DNA from: Oscheius onirici
Taxonomy: Eukaryota > Nematoda > Chromadorea > Rhabditida > Rhabditidae
Assembly (NCBI GenBank): GCA_932521025.1
Contig: OW051471.1
Span: 620,001 to 684,000 of the forward strand
DNA: 64,000 nt
Direction: 5' to 3'
This document shows positions 21,501 through 31,425 of this stretch, in pieces (positions within the stretch are counted from its first letter, which is position 1; each line of letters starts with the position of its first letter). The position numbers and the translations under genes are program-made. Below the pieces are notes generated by a model. It saw only the letters and a program-made list of their open reading frames with translations, did no database searches and was not told the origin of the DNA.

Positions 21501-23117
21501 TACGCATCTGTGTGTCAGATATGAGAACAAACAAACACTGTCAAACAGTAGTATTTTCCCCCTCTCGTATTTTCGGCAAGACTAACGAAGACTTCCTTAC
21601 AGCGAAGAACAAGAACAATATGGCAGACATATACAAATTTTGAAGCAAAAAGCTTGAAGACAAGTTTTGGATGTAAAAGTATCGAAGAATGTAAAGAAAA
21701 TCGAAAGAGTAAAGGTGAGACCACTCGTAGACACTTTGAAACAGAAATTATTTAAAAAAACCTGGTTTGAAGCTAAAATTCCAATCACCATGGTCTGTTC
21801 AAAAAGAAGAGGGATTACCATAAGATTTTAGCTCTTCCATTCGAGACCCACTTAGCACACAAACATTGGATACTCAGCCAACACGTTTCCAAAGTTCGCT
21901 GCGTATCTTTCGAATTAGTTGGCTGAGTATTCAATTTTTGTGTGCTAAGTGGGTCTCGAAGGGAAGAGTTAAAATCTTACGGCAATTCTTTTCGAACAGA
22001 CCATAGGGGTTTATAACTGTCCGAAGAAGATGTGCGTATCAGAGAACAGAATAAGAAACCAGATATTACAGGAACGTAGAATCAAGAAGAAGTAGAAACT
22101 TGTGGCCTAGGCTATTTGTGTACAGCTGAGATCCAGCTAACAATATTTGCTTCAACGAGTTCTCAACTAGTAAACTGTGTAACACAAAAAAACTCGCAGC
22201 ATGGTCTTTTTGCCACAAAATACTGATCAGACATGAATACTTGAGCAAAGTTTTCTCTGTTTTTGAATGAGATAAAATGCTACAGTATGCTTGGGGCGGC
22301 CGAACCGCGAAAAAAATTCAAATTTTACATAATAAAACGGCTGTTAAACTGCCCAGTAAGAGCCACGAAGGGAGTTTTTGGTTACTGCAGCCGTTCTGTC
22401 TTTTTTTACATAATTCGTTCAATAACTAGAGCGATGACATGCGCCTATTCTTCACGTCTCAGTTGAAAAATGTTTTTTCAAGAAAAGTGGTAATACTCGA
22501 GCTGGCAACCCCCTCAGTTCAAATTTTTGGCGCGTCAACCCCCCGGTATTCATTTTTGATGTTTTTACCCATTTTTCACCCATTTGTACACTTTCTGAGT
22601 ATGTTTATCGAATTCTCCACCTAAAAAACCCCTAGAATCCGAAAACTGCTCAAAATTTGAGCGAAATAGGCAATCTATGCTTACGACTCGAGTCCGAGTC
22701 GAGTCAGACTCGGAATCCAGTCGAGTCGCCCAAGTATAGTTGCCAGCTCGAGTATTACCAAAGAGCGAATTTTAGACTGCGAATACTTTCTTCGGAAATC
22801 AGGGAAAAATTCACTGTATAAGCGAACTCATTCAGACACAGAAACTCTCTAAAAACAAAAATTGTCCAAAAGACTCGCGTGTTTCAAAATGAGTACATAG
22901 TCTGGGTATTTATAGGCTTCTGAGTATCTTGCTATCATTAAATTGTAGGAAAACAACCAAGTTGCAGAGCCAGGTGACCGGAGCCTTGTTCGTCTTCGAC
23001 CCCAAGATTGACCGCGACCAGTACTACGACAGCAAGTCCAAGAGCGACGAGCACAAGGACGACAAGGACGACAAGCGCGTCCTCCAGTGCATCTGCTGTC
23101 TTCCCAAGCCCTTGTAG
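18597..23117 (+). CDS. Secreted eight-cysteine, His- and Tyr/Pro-rich protein (paralog 2)
   Basis: Exons 18597-18704, 19853-19952, 20101-20169, 21038-21267 and 22968-23117 give 218 codons plus stop. A signal peptide (MHSSIVLLTVAAAVVVHG) is followed by Tyr/Pro/Gln-rich sequence (YQQQPPVYYQPVYTPPQY), a His-rich patch (RKHHRHHRR), and HCRYSAIFDQATCQTCCQ. The end is Asp/Lys-rich (KSDEHKDDKDDKR), then CICC followed by LPKPL. Cysteine order and spacing (C, C-x10-C-x2-CC, C-x-CC) equal those of the minus-strand paralog, and the introns fall in matching places: after the signal region, before the first cysteine, and between CC and the acidic domain. It lacks the long QPAQ tail. The dibasic DDKR before CICC may be a processing site. 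Secretion is well supported; function is unknown. Confidence 0.85.
20640..21000 (+). repeat. Dispersed repeat D, copy 1 (intron of paralog 2)
   Basis: Direct copy of 61680-62000. Shared blocks include GGCGGGCTGATTCTACCGTA, TTTTGCGCGGCTTTTCAAAA, CCCGGCCATTTTCGTCCATT and TTCCACTGACTATTTTCAAC, in the same order. It ends in GGGCGCAGTAG, which is also found after the second copy (near 62100). Confidence 0.8.
21786..22010. repeat. MITE-like hairpin with TTGGATACTCAG core
   Basis: Left arm 21786-21890 and right arm about 21920-22009 are near-perfect inverted copies (GGTCTGTTC, TAAGATTTTA, CGAGACCCACTTAGCACACA). The core carries TTGGATACTCAGCCAAC against GTTGGCTGAGTATTCAA. Related TACTCAG / GAGTATCCAA pairs occur near 51020-51100, 51690-51930, 57760-57800 and 58080-58300, so this is a family. 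Confidence 0.75.
22335..22392 (+). repeat. CTGTTAGGC...GGTTACTGTAG short repeat, copy 3 (diverged)
   Basis: GGCTGTTAAACTGCCCAGTA is followed by GGAGTTTTTGGTTACTGCAG. The block order is that of the family, with several substitutions. Confidence 0.5.
22680..22748. repeat. GAGTCGAGTC low-complexity element, short copy
   Basis: Degenerate ACTCGAGTCCGAGTCGAGTC repeats end in CGCCCAAGTATAG. The same boundary (CTATACTTGGGC, inverted) opens the long copy at 31050. Confidence 0.65.
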
Positions 23118-23133
23118 ATGGTATTTGGTGGTG

Positions 23134-23139
23134 AATAAA
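23134..23139 (+). terminator. Polyadenylation signal AATAAA of eight-cysteine paralog 2
   Basis: AATAAA lies 17 bases past the TAG at 23115-23117. Confidence 0.7.
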
Positions 23140-23286
23140 TGATATTTTTATGTAGTTTTGTGAAGGGTTATTGAAGGAATTGGCGGCGGGAACTGCCTAT
23201 AAAACAACAAACCTTCCTAGGACCCAACGCTTTCAGAAAAGACTCATTTTCTAGGTGAAAGTAAAGTATCTCCCGACTTCAAGCAA

Positions 23287-23510
23287 TTAGCGGGTGCTAC
23301 CTGAGGGGCCAGGTTGCGAGGGTGTGAACGTTCCAAAGTTTCCGATCTTTGCTAGGAACGCCTTTACTTCGTAGCAAGCTACTAACAATTTACCGACCTT
23401 CGGGAAGGGTAGAAGCTTTGGTTGGGATGAAGCGGGTTTCGAACTTGGGAGCTTTAGAATAACACGGCACCACCTGCCATTGCGCCATCTCGCTTCCATT
23501 TTCTGGGTAC
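23287..23510 (-). repeat. tRNA-derived SINE-like element B, copy 1
   Basis: On the minus strand an A-box-like AGATGGCGCAATGGC (near 23495-23480) and a B-box-like AAGTTCGAAACCC (near 23448-23434) are followed by about 150 bases shared with 59745-59945: GGTCGGTAAATTG, TAGTAGC, TGCTACGAAG and GGCCCCTCAG. A tRNA-like head plus a shared body in two dispersed copies is the structure of a SINE. Confidence 0.7.
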
Positions 23511-23630
23511 GGATGCAGGTATGCAAAAAAAATGTGAAAATGACATTTTCCTTCCAAAGGCCAGGAGATTTCTGGGATCCTCAAAAAATGGAACTCAAAA
23601 ACCTCCATTAGAAGCACTCCCTTAATTAAA

Positions 23631-23800
23631 AAATACGCAATTGCGTATTCAATTTTCTTGAGATCAAGACGGCATTTTCTGACTTCGTGATCTTCTGTGA
23701 AGTTGTAGCCCCTGACGTCCTCTACAACTTTGCAGAACACCAAAAAGCTGAAAAATGTTGTCTTGATCCTGAAAAATGTGAATACGTAATTGGGTATTTC
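23631..23800. repeat. MITE-like palindrome E (GTTGTAG / CTACAAC), copy 1
   Basis: Ends AATACGCAATTGCG and ATACGTAATTGGGT are inverted, and the centre pairs GAAGTTGTAG with CTACAACTTTGC. The same element is at 38828-39010 in the opposite orientation and partly at 53330-53470. Confidence 0.75.
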
Positions 23801-23868
23801 TTGCATTCTTCTTATAGAGGCAATACGGTAAACACGAGAGTGAAAGCCACTGATTATTTACAGTTGAT

Positions 23869-26650
23869 TTATAGTCCAAGTCTCTTCAAAAGTAGCTCTC
23901 TAAAACTCTTGTTGAAAGCCAGATGAATCCACGGCGTTCCCATGCAGGCTATGAAAGTCAGTAGGGGGATGACATACAGATCCAGAGCTTGTTGGACTTC
24001 AGCGTTCGAAATGAAGGATTTGAGGCACTGAACCTCTTGGATCGGAAAAATTGTCAAAAAAACCTTACCATGGAAACAGTAAAGCCGAGCTGGATCGTAT
24101 TTGTAAATAAGGACATCACAACGAGTCTTTTGACAGTCTTCCCCATATTTCTATGGCGTTGCATGAGAATAAAGCAGGCTAGAGTTAAAATAGCCAAAAT
24201 GGTAGCGTGCGATCCGGCAAAGTAGATGGTGATGAGGAAAAATGTGCCGCCCTAAAGAAATAGATGTTGTCTAAACAGAGGGACAGAGAGACAGGGGACA
24301 CAGGGACAGAGAGACTGAGGGAAAGAGAGGGACAGAGGAACAGAGGGACAGGACAGTTCAGGTAGAGTTTGCTCACCCCATCCATAAACCATTCCGCATA
24401 GCCATCATTCGTTATGGTCATTGTCGTATTTGAGAGAGGAATATAGACTGTTACTAGAAGAGAAATAAGTGGAATTATGATCATTCCGGGCTTGAGGAAG
24501 GGTCGAAATTTCTGAACGTTGTTTTTGTTTAGTTTCACTCGATTCGTCTAACATTTTGTAGAACAAATGGACATCCTACAGGGTTGGACATTAATTAGTT
24601 GGAACTCCGATCTAGCGTCGCTCAAATAGATCGTAGGGTCTGATTTTTCTGGCTCAAGTTAGCCCTACGAAAGGCGGCTCTTCCCCCCAGAATATCAAGT
24701 GATTTGGTTTATTTACGTGGTTTTACAGGCCGATTTACAAATTGAAATTTGGGCATTTTTTTGTGTGTTTCGCCTATAACTTTTTTAAGCAGCAATCTCC
24801 AGGATTGCCTATATCATGCTACCAAGCAGTATTATATACCCATTCCCCCTGCACAGTATCAACTTGTATGGTTTTGTGGTTAAAAAGTTTATATCCCCCC
24901 TATCTTGTCACTTTTGGCGAAATTCGGCATTTTAAAAATCCATGATGGGGGTATCATGAGTCAAGAGATTTTATTTCGTTCTTTGTTCACTACGTTCACT
25001 ACAAACCTGCTGCGCTATCCGTAAAGTATTATTTGAAGCTATTTCCTATCGTTTTTTAGCATAAAGAACGAAATAAAATTTCTTGACTCATGATACCCCC
25101 ATCATGGATTTTTCACCGCGCATGTTAAAAGTTCATGCGACCAAAACTGGGGAAAGAAAAAACTTTTCGGCTTTATGATGTTTTACAATCTGATAGCTCT
25201 TGACAAGCTCTTTCCAATGCCGTCGGAGAATCGAAGCTAACTTTAAAGATTACGGAGATATGCAACTTTTAAAATGCCGAATTTCGCCAAAAGTGACAAG
25301 ATAGGGGGGATATAAACTTTTTAACCACAAAACCATACAAGTTGATACTGTGCAGGGGGAATGGGTATATAATACTGCTTGGTAGCATGATATAGGCAAT
25401 CCTGGAGATTGCAGATTATTTTTTTTTTTTGCAAAATGAATATTTGTCCATATCCGTCAATTTTTTACCGATTTTGACGTGCCGACACTCATTTTCAGGA
25501 GTACTTTTGACGAGAAATCAATAACATACAAGTAAAAATGAGTGTAAGCCTCCCAAAAATGCCAAAATGAAGTTTTCTCCTGGGTCCTGCCACGAAATTG
25601 CCTGATTTCCCCTGTCTGGAAGGCTTCAATCAGAGCTTTTACTATATTTCGTTTTGCATTAGATGATCGATCCCATCAGCATTTTCAAAAAATTCTTTGT
25701 TTCAGTAACATCTCATTAGCAAGGGTATTCCGATAAATGTATTAAAAGCCATCCAAAGTAGGCCACAGTTTATAAAATTTTGTTTAATGGACACAGCACG
25801 GACAAAAACAAGTCAAATAAGCGGTATTCTGGCAGAAGATGTCAAATAGGATAAGAAACAAGGTGTGTATACTCGTTTTTCAGAAACAATATTATATTCG
25901 TGTATCGTCTTCTTTACAAAATAAAAATCCAAACCTCATCTCCCTCCAAAGGATTTCTGAGCAAGAATAGACGGTGAACTGTTGAGAAGATAATACTCAG
26001 ACTCAGAACATGATACGTCGACATCAATATCCACAAAAAGATCCCGTTGAATGGGATCCTTATAATGACTCGGTAAAATGGGAGCATTTCCTTGAAGGAC
26101 ACCAAGGTTAGGAAGAATAGATTAATGAGATAGACGGAGATTTCCTGAAAATGGGCTGGTGCTGCAGTAAGACAGAGTGACCGTAACAGTAACAGTGTCC
26201 CAACCAGGGGCGTGCGAAAGTGAAATATTTTTTTCGAAAGTCGAAAGCGAAAGTGCCAAAAAACCCGAAAGTCGAAAGTCTGATTTTTTTTAAACAAACA
26301 TAACAAAATTTGACTAAAGTTGAAATTCATGACTTCGTTCTGTCCCTTGTCGTGGTTTCCGCTTTAACATTAAAGATAAAGAGAAAAATAAATTACCGCG
26401 CAATTTTCAGTCGTTTTTCGAGTTTTTGTTGTTTCTTTCGAGCAAACTTTCGACGTTTTTTCCTCGAAAGTCGAAATCGAAATTTCGCACACCCCTGGTC
26501 TCAACTCACAATAATCCCACTGTATTTCATCAGAATGTAATAGGTTCCACTATAAATTTTGTCCCGTTTTCTGATGACACATAGGACAAAAACATAGAAA
26601 GCGACGGATGAAAGGCCGATCAGAACGTTGAGAAGCAGGAGCCATAACAT
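23869..26650 (-). CDS. Seven-transmembrane serpentine receptor, nematode chemoreceptor type
   Basis: Exons 26650-26510, 26144-25935, 24547-24377, 24251-24069 and 24027-23869 give 287 codons plus stop; all introns are in phase 0. Seven hydrophobic segments are seen at about residues 2-25, 44-64, 75-105, 134-154, 175-205, 214-235 and 247-270. The short cytoplasmic end (HLAFNKSFRELLLKRLGL) is typical of nematode serpentine receptors. The YSGTYY motif after the first segment and overall shape suggest the Srg superfamily (srg/srv/sru/srx), but the class is uncertain. The ATG at 26650 was chosen because upstream codons in frame lack an ATG. A short N-terminus means a further 5' exon may be missing. 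Expected at the plasma membrane or cilium of sensory neurons (family knowledge). Confidence 0.8.
24273..24360. repeat. GGGACAGAG-type simple repeat in receptor intron 3
   Basis: Imperfect GGGACAGAGAGAC repeats fill most of this intron (24252-24376). The same purine-rich tract occurs in introns of several other genes in the window. Confidence 0.8.
24790..25414. repeat. Large nested palindrome in receptor intron 2
   Basis: Outer arms 24790-24935 and about 25263-25414 are inverted and nearly identical (CAATCTCCAGGATTGCCTAT, TGATACTGTGC/GCACAGTATCA, GTGACAAGATAGGGGGGATA). Nested inside are a second pair of arms at about 24940-24985 and 25068-25112 (ATGATGGGGGTATCATGAGT). The structure could fold into a long hairpin. 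Confidence 0.85.
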
Positions 26651-26859
26651 GGTTTTCTTGCAGGAATGAAGTAGGAGGAGATGTGACAATTATGGTCCAT
26701 TGAAAGAGGAGCGCGTGGTTGGGGCGTAATGAATGCGGATGAGTGCAAATGTTGAACTCGTCTGATCGAGAAGTGGACTGGTAGCATTGGAAACGGCAGT
26801 CCCTGTCCCTGTCCCAAAAAAATCTACGTTGATATTTATATGTCTATCCAAGTTTTCTA

Positions 26860-29705
26860 CTATTTCTCCTCAGCAGCCGTCGTCGGGAGGATGGCCGTCG
26901 TCTCATTCTCTTCCTCCTCATCCTCCTCATCTTCATCTTCGTCTTCCACTTCCTCGTCCTCTCCCTCATCTTCAGGCTTCTTTTCTGCCTCCTTCGGAGG
27001 CTCCTGAACAGCCGGACGAGTCTTCTTCATATGCTCTTTGAGCTCCATCATATCCTCGGCCAGATTGATCTGTTCCTGCAGATTTCGAGTCATCGTGTCC
27101 AGGACGGCCAGCTGCGTAGCGTGGACCGCTGAAAATGTGGCTTTTTGGTCAAAATTCAAAAAGAAGACCACAAAAAAGACTAACCTCGCAAGTACTCGTA
27201 CATCGGGTTACTGTAGACGGAACTGATGGTCGGATCGGTCAAAAAGTCGAGGCTCAAATGAGACACCGTGACTGTCGATGTCGTCGTTTTTGGCGTTCTG
27301 TTGCTATTCCTTTCGGAGCTGTCCAACTGGGGCGTGGCGGCACTTCTCGGCTCGGGGGACCTCGGAGCCGGGTCATCGTCACTTTTTGGGACGGCTGCTT
27401 TTTCAGCCTCGGCGGCTTTCTGCTGGCTCCAGAGACGGTGCTGATGCATCAGGAGGCGGAACTTTTCCAGACTCATGTTGATCGGATACAGTAGAAGACC
27501 CTCTTTTTGGAGCTGGACGGCCAGACGCTTGTTGTCGTAGAGAAGGATGACCTAGAATTCTTTGTTACTGTCTCTGACTCTCTCTCGCTATGTGACTCTG
27601 TGATTCTCTCACTCTCTATCTCTCTGACTCTGTTTTTCTGTCCCTCTGACAATTTGTCTCTCTCACTCTCTTACACTCTCTGTCCCTCTCTCGCTCTGGC
27701 TCTTTCTCTCTGATTCTCTGACTTTCTCATTCCCTCAGCTTTGATTTTGTGACTCTCCGTCCCTCTGTCCTGTCCCTCTTCCTCCCTACCTTGGCCAGAT
27801 CGATCCGGTACTCGATACTGAAAGCATTCGGATCCGTCTGTTTTGGATTGTGGAGCTGGAAGATGCCATTTTCCAGGACGGCTCGGTACTTTCGCTTCAT
27901 ATTTATGCGACGCTTCTTGACGAACTTCATTGAGAGAGGCATATCCACACGCTCCGGCGGTTTGAGGCATCTCTCAGCCGGGTAGTCAGACAGGGCGGTA
28001 AACTGCTGCTTTTTGGACTTGGTCTTTAGACGGGGCAGTACTGAAAGATGGGGAATTGAATGGTGACAGGGGAACAGAGAGAGTCTTTTTCTTTTCAACC
28101 AGATCCCAGACGGAATACTAAAATCTTGTTTTTTAACTGTCCGGTGACAGTCACGTAATACTCAGTATCCTGTCTGTATTCAGTTTATCACCTTCAAAAG
28201 AAGTCATTTTTGAAGAGCTCATTCTACGAAGATGTTCCCTCTTCAACTGGTGAGTTCTACACCTTGTAGGTTTAGAAATCCCCCTTCTTCAGATAGTCAT
28301 GTTGGTTCTGGTGGGAGCTGTTGATGCCAAACCGACAAATATTAAAATAACGCTCAAGTTCAGGTCCAATTTTCAAGATGCCGTCCGGTTTGAAATGTAG
28401 GAGGTAAGTCTTTTACTGTTGACCCAAACCTTTTTTTCAGCGCGACACTTTCAATAAGAACGATCTGGTGAAAAGCTTTCCCTGGCAGAACGTCACCGCC
28501 GAGGAGGTCCATCTCGAAGCCGCTTACGATGGTGATGAAGACACAGGAATATACTGGAGACCTTTCGTCAAGATCTATTTCCGGACCAAAAACGGCATTG
28601 AGGGATGCAAGTGGATCAACTATGAAGATAAACCTATCCTCGAATCGGTACCAGGAGACACCACCTGTTTCTACACTGTGAAACAGTGCATTTACTACAC
28701 TGAGATTCCCAACTACTACGACCTGTGGGATGCAGTTCCATTTGAGAATAAAGTGTTACTGTGGTGAATCGAGACAGCTGTTTTTTCTAGAACTGGAAAT
28801 CCCAGACAGAATACTAAACACTCTCAATAAGTCACGAGACTCTCATTATTCTGTCTGCATTCAGTCTATTACAAAGCCCCCACAAAGTCGAACTAACTTT
28901 CCTAGACACCTCGACTGACGAGCGCTACGTCTGCTAAACTTGAAAGTCCTGCTTCTTTTCAGACAGTTTTCCTAGTTTTGGCGGGAACTACCAGTTCATT
29001 AAAAGCAAAGAAAACGATCAAGTGCTTTGCCCAATTTTCGTAGTTCGGTCAGGGTTGAGCTCTGCTGGAAGGGAAGTCTTTTGGTATCCCCTAAAGCTTG
29101 TTTTTCAGAAAGAACGATCTGGAGAATCCTCCAGAAAGAAAGGGACCCGGATAGGATGAAAGTCTATGAAGAAAAGTTCAATCCTGGGGTACACGAAGGT
29201 AGTCTACCCTGGCATCTTTTGCCAGCCTAGCCTGTCCAACGGATCCCGTAACTTGAGCAAGCCTGATCATTCAATGCGCTCATCTTCCCTCCAAGACCCC
29301 TCTTCGGATGTAATCTCGGTCAGGTGAACCACCTTGAACACAGAAGAATCCTCCGAAGAATCTTACCAGCCGAAGCCAAATATTCAATCTTTTGGAAACG
29401 ATACGGCACAAGCCTCTACTGGAAACCTTTTGTCAAGATTTTCTACATTAACCCTCCTACTGTATACGGTTCGAAATGGGCAGACTTTGGAGGACATAAT
29501 AACCATAATAGTAGCCGCTGCGAGTTTACTGACAAATTTTGCCTACACACCAACTACAGCCATTTGTCTTTCGATTGGATCATTTGAGAATAATAATGGT
29601 GATTCCAGACAGAGGGACTGAGTAAACAGAGGGACAGTTACAGTGACAAGAAAACTCGGTAGACCTACATTTATCGTTGTCCTTCTCCGGCTGCTGCTGT
29701 GCCAT
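26860..29705 (-). CDS. PH-domain protein, ORP3/6/7-like, lacking a lipid-transfer domain
   Basis: Exons 29705-29669, 28040-27790, 27551-27185 and 27128-26860 give 307 codons plus stop. Residues about 30-135 look like the PH domain of oxysterol-binding-protein relatives. KKRRINMKRKYRAVLENGIF resembles the first strands, and SLEKFRLLMHQHRLWSQQ resembles the ORP C-terminal helix, normally 'W..L+.HR..RQ'. A coiled-coil-like stretch (QEQINLAEDMMELKEHMKK) and a strongly acidic tail (EDEDEDEEDEEEENE) follow, then a stop. The ORP sterol-binding domain (EQVSHHPP) is absent, so this would be a membrane-phosphoinositide adaptor at most. Exons 2-4 are well supported. Exon 1 (ATG in GCCATGG, donor GTAGGT) was chosen over an alternative ATG at 28222 that lies in the duplicated upstream region of the transthyretin-like genes. 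If right, those genes sit inside intron 1. Confidence 0.6.
27563..27780. repeat. CTCTGACTCTCTGTCC-type pyrimidine tract in an intron
   Basis: More than 200 bases of imperfect CTCTG/CTCTC repeats fill most of the intron between exons 2 and 3 of the PH-domain gene. On the coding strand this is a purine tract. Confidence 0.85.
28232..28767 (+). pseudogene. Transthyretin-like (TTR) family gene with an in-frame TAG
   Basis: Exons 28232-28249, 28293-28403 and 28441-28767 join in phase. They give a signal peptide (MFPLQLIVMLVLVGAVDA) and a transthyretin-like body: RDTFNKNDLV matches the family's 'DtfdpDDLl' loop, and GIYWRPFVKIYF matches the 'PylkIyH' strand, with cysteines in GCKW, TTCF and KQCI. 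The problem is a TAG at 28398-28400 (codon 42), just before a good donor (GAG|GTAAGT). The aligned site in the decayed neighbour copy is TGG, so the TAG looks like a nonsense mutation. The remaining 109 codons are open, so damage is recent, or the stop is an assembly error or is bypassed. TTR-like proteins are secreted and often neuronal or glial in nematodes. The copy downstream (28963-29587) is more decayed. Confidence 0.65.
28963..29587 (+). pseudogene. Decayed tandem copy of the transthyretin-like gene
   Basis: Similarity to the upstream copy covers the upstream region (28796-28870 resembles 28108-28195, sharing CCCAGAC, GAATACTAAA and CTGTCTGCATTCAG-like blocks), the signal-peptide exon from 28963, and the last exon (TSLYWKPFVKIFY against TGIYWRPFVKIYF). 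The donor that is GGTAAGTC in the first copy is GGAAGTC here, the first ATG exon is not recognisable, and the frame breaks repeatedly between 29040 and 29330. The last part, to TGA at 29585-29587, is still open. Confidence 0.65.
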
Positions 29706-31049
29706 GGCTACCTTCTTCTGTCGATTCTGACGAGTTAATAGGTAGTTTTTAATTGTTTTGAAAACTTTTGCATCGAAACTATACAAAACTTGTAGTTTTT
29801 GTTTGAACAAAAACTTTTTCTAATTGTTTGGAACATTGACAGGGAGTCTTGTGTTTCTACCCGGGTGAACAGAGATACAGTAACAGTGACAGTGACAGAA
29901 ACAGAGTTCGTGACCTCTCCTCTCGAAAATTATCATTGTTGTCGCCTATTCTTCCGCCTTTTCACTCTCGACTGATAAGTAGTGCGTGTGGCAAGGGCAC
30001 TCAAGCTGAGAGTGGACGCGGGAGAGGCGTCTCCTAGACGGACATGGACACTTGTGCAAACAAACAGCGAGAGCCACCGCATAACAGTTCTACGCACTGA
30101 TTCACACCTGAATCTTTTTGAAGAAACTATACTGTTTTCTGCTGGAAGGAAACGGACGAAAGAAGAAGAATGGAGCTCTAGGTATGTTCTAAATTGACTG
30201 TCCGTTAGTCTTAGTGTTTTGTTTATGGCTTTCATCTCTGGCTTCCAGATTCATTAAATCCGAAGTTTGAAACAAATGTTTGGGTTCGAAACGCTGTTTT
30301 TGAACTGGACAAAAAATATTTATTGTTTCAAAATGTTCGTAAATAGGCGAAAATTTCCCTAACAAGTTGAGCTACGCCCCCTTCGGGGCTGAGTGAATTA
30401 ATTTTGTCCGTTTAATAAAAGATAACAGTTTGCTATCTGATTCCTCTTCACGTCAATTATGTTCCTGTGTTTCTGTTCCTCTAATCTTGCTAGTTTGTCC
30501 CCTTTTTCTAATTGCTTGACACTTTCTCTCTGTCCACCCCTAAATTCTGCAATGTGTTCTGCCCTTCCCAGTTTTCTCCTATCTCTGTCCGTTGACATCT
30601 GCTTTTTCCTTCTCTACCATTTACGATGACCTATCGCCATGTCCCTTTTCTTCTGTCCAATTTTCCCCTCCTGTCGTCCCCGTATCCCTTCGTGTAATTT
30701 CCGTGTGCATGTCCTTCCCTGCTGATCTCCCTGTCCCTATTTCCATGTTCTCCTGTTCTCCTCTATCCTTGTTCTCCAGTTGTGATACCGCTCCTTTGGA
30801 GCTAAAGTTATAGTAGAACGCTTTCCCGTATTCCTAACCCGCACTTGATTCTTTACTGTCTGGAAACTGAAAGTCAAAAATAATCAAAGTCCACTTGCAA
30901 ACTGACTTGTCTAAACTTGTTACACTAACTCCTTTCCCCTTAATTGTGCGCACAAATTGCTCCATTTTGATTGTCAGTTAAAGCTTCCGACAAAAACACT
31001 AACACACACACACAGAGACCTGGGAGCAATTTAAAGTGGATACCAAAAA

Positions 31050-31425
31050 TAACTATACTTGGGCAACTCGACTCGACTCGAGCCGAGTCGAGCTCGATTT
31101 GAGCCACGAGTCGGCTCGACTCGACTCGACATAGCCTGCGAGTCGGCTCGACTCGACTCGAGGTGCCCCACGACTCGACTCGACATGGCCTGCGAGTCGA
31201 GCCGATTTTTTAAAGATTATTTAGCTCAACAAACGGGAAATAACAAAAGATTTTCTTCATTTCTTCTTATTTGAGCCACTGAATTTGAAAAAAAAATTGA
31301 AAAAAATCGACTCGACTCGATTCGCGAGCCAGTTCGAGCCGACTCGACTCGACTCGGGTCGGTACAGAACTCGACTAGAATCGGCTCGTGACTCGACTTT
31401 TCGACTCGACGCCCAAGTAGAATGA
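31050..31425. repeat. GAGTC/GACTC low-complexity element bounded by ACTTGGGC and GCCCAAGT
   Basis: Dozens of ACTCG/GAGTCGA units on both sides of an AT-rich centre (31210-31305) form an imperfect palindrome. The outer limits are CTATACTTGGGCAACTCG and CTCGACGCCCAAGTAG, inverted copies of one another. A short copy with one of these limits is at 22680-22748, and a trace (ACTCGACTCGAATCGG) at 6038-6065. Confidence 0.75.

Noticed and set aside
28213-28222. ATG at 28222 (minus strand) as first exon of the PH-domain gene
   Set aside because: It keeps the frame, but it lies 10 bases from the opposite-strand transthyretin-like start, next to the duplicated upstream region, and has a weak donor. The exon at 29669-29705 has a better ATG context and donor, though this is not certain.
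31050-31425. CRISPR array or satellite
   Set aside because: The GAGTC units are too short and irregular for CRISPR, and the genome is plainly eukaryotic; it is low-complexity repeat.
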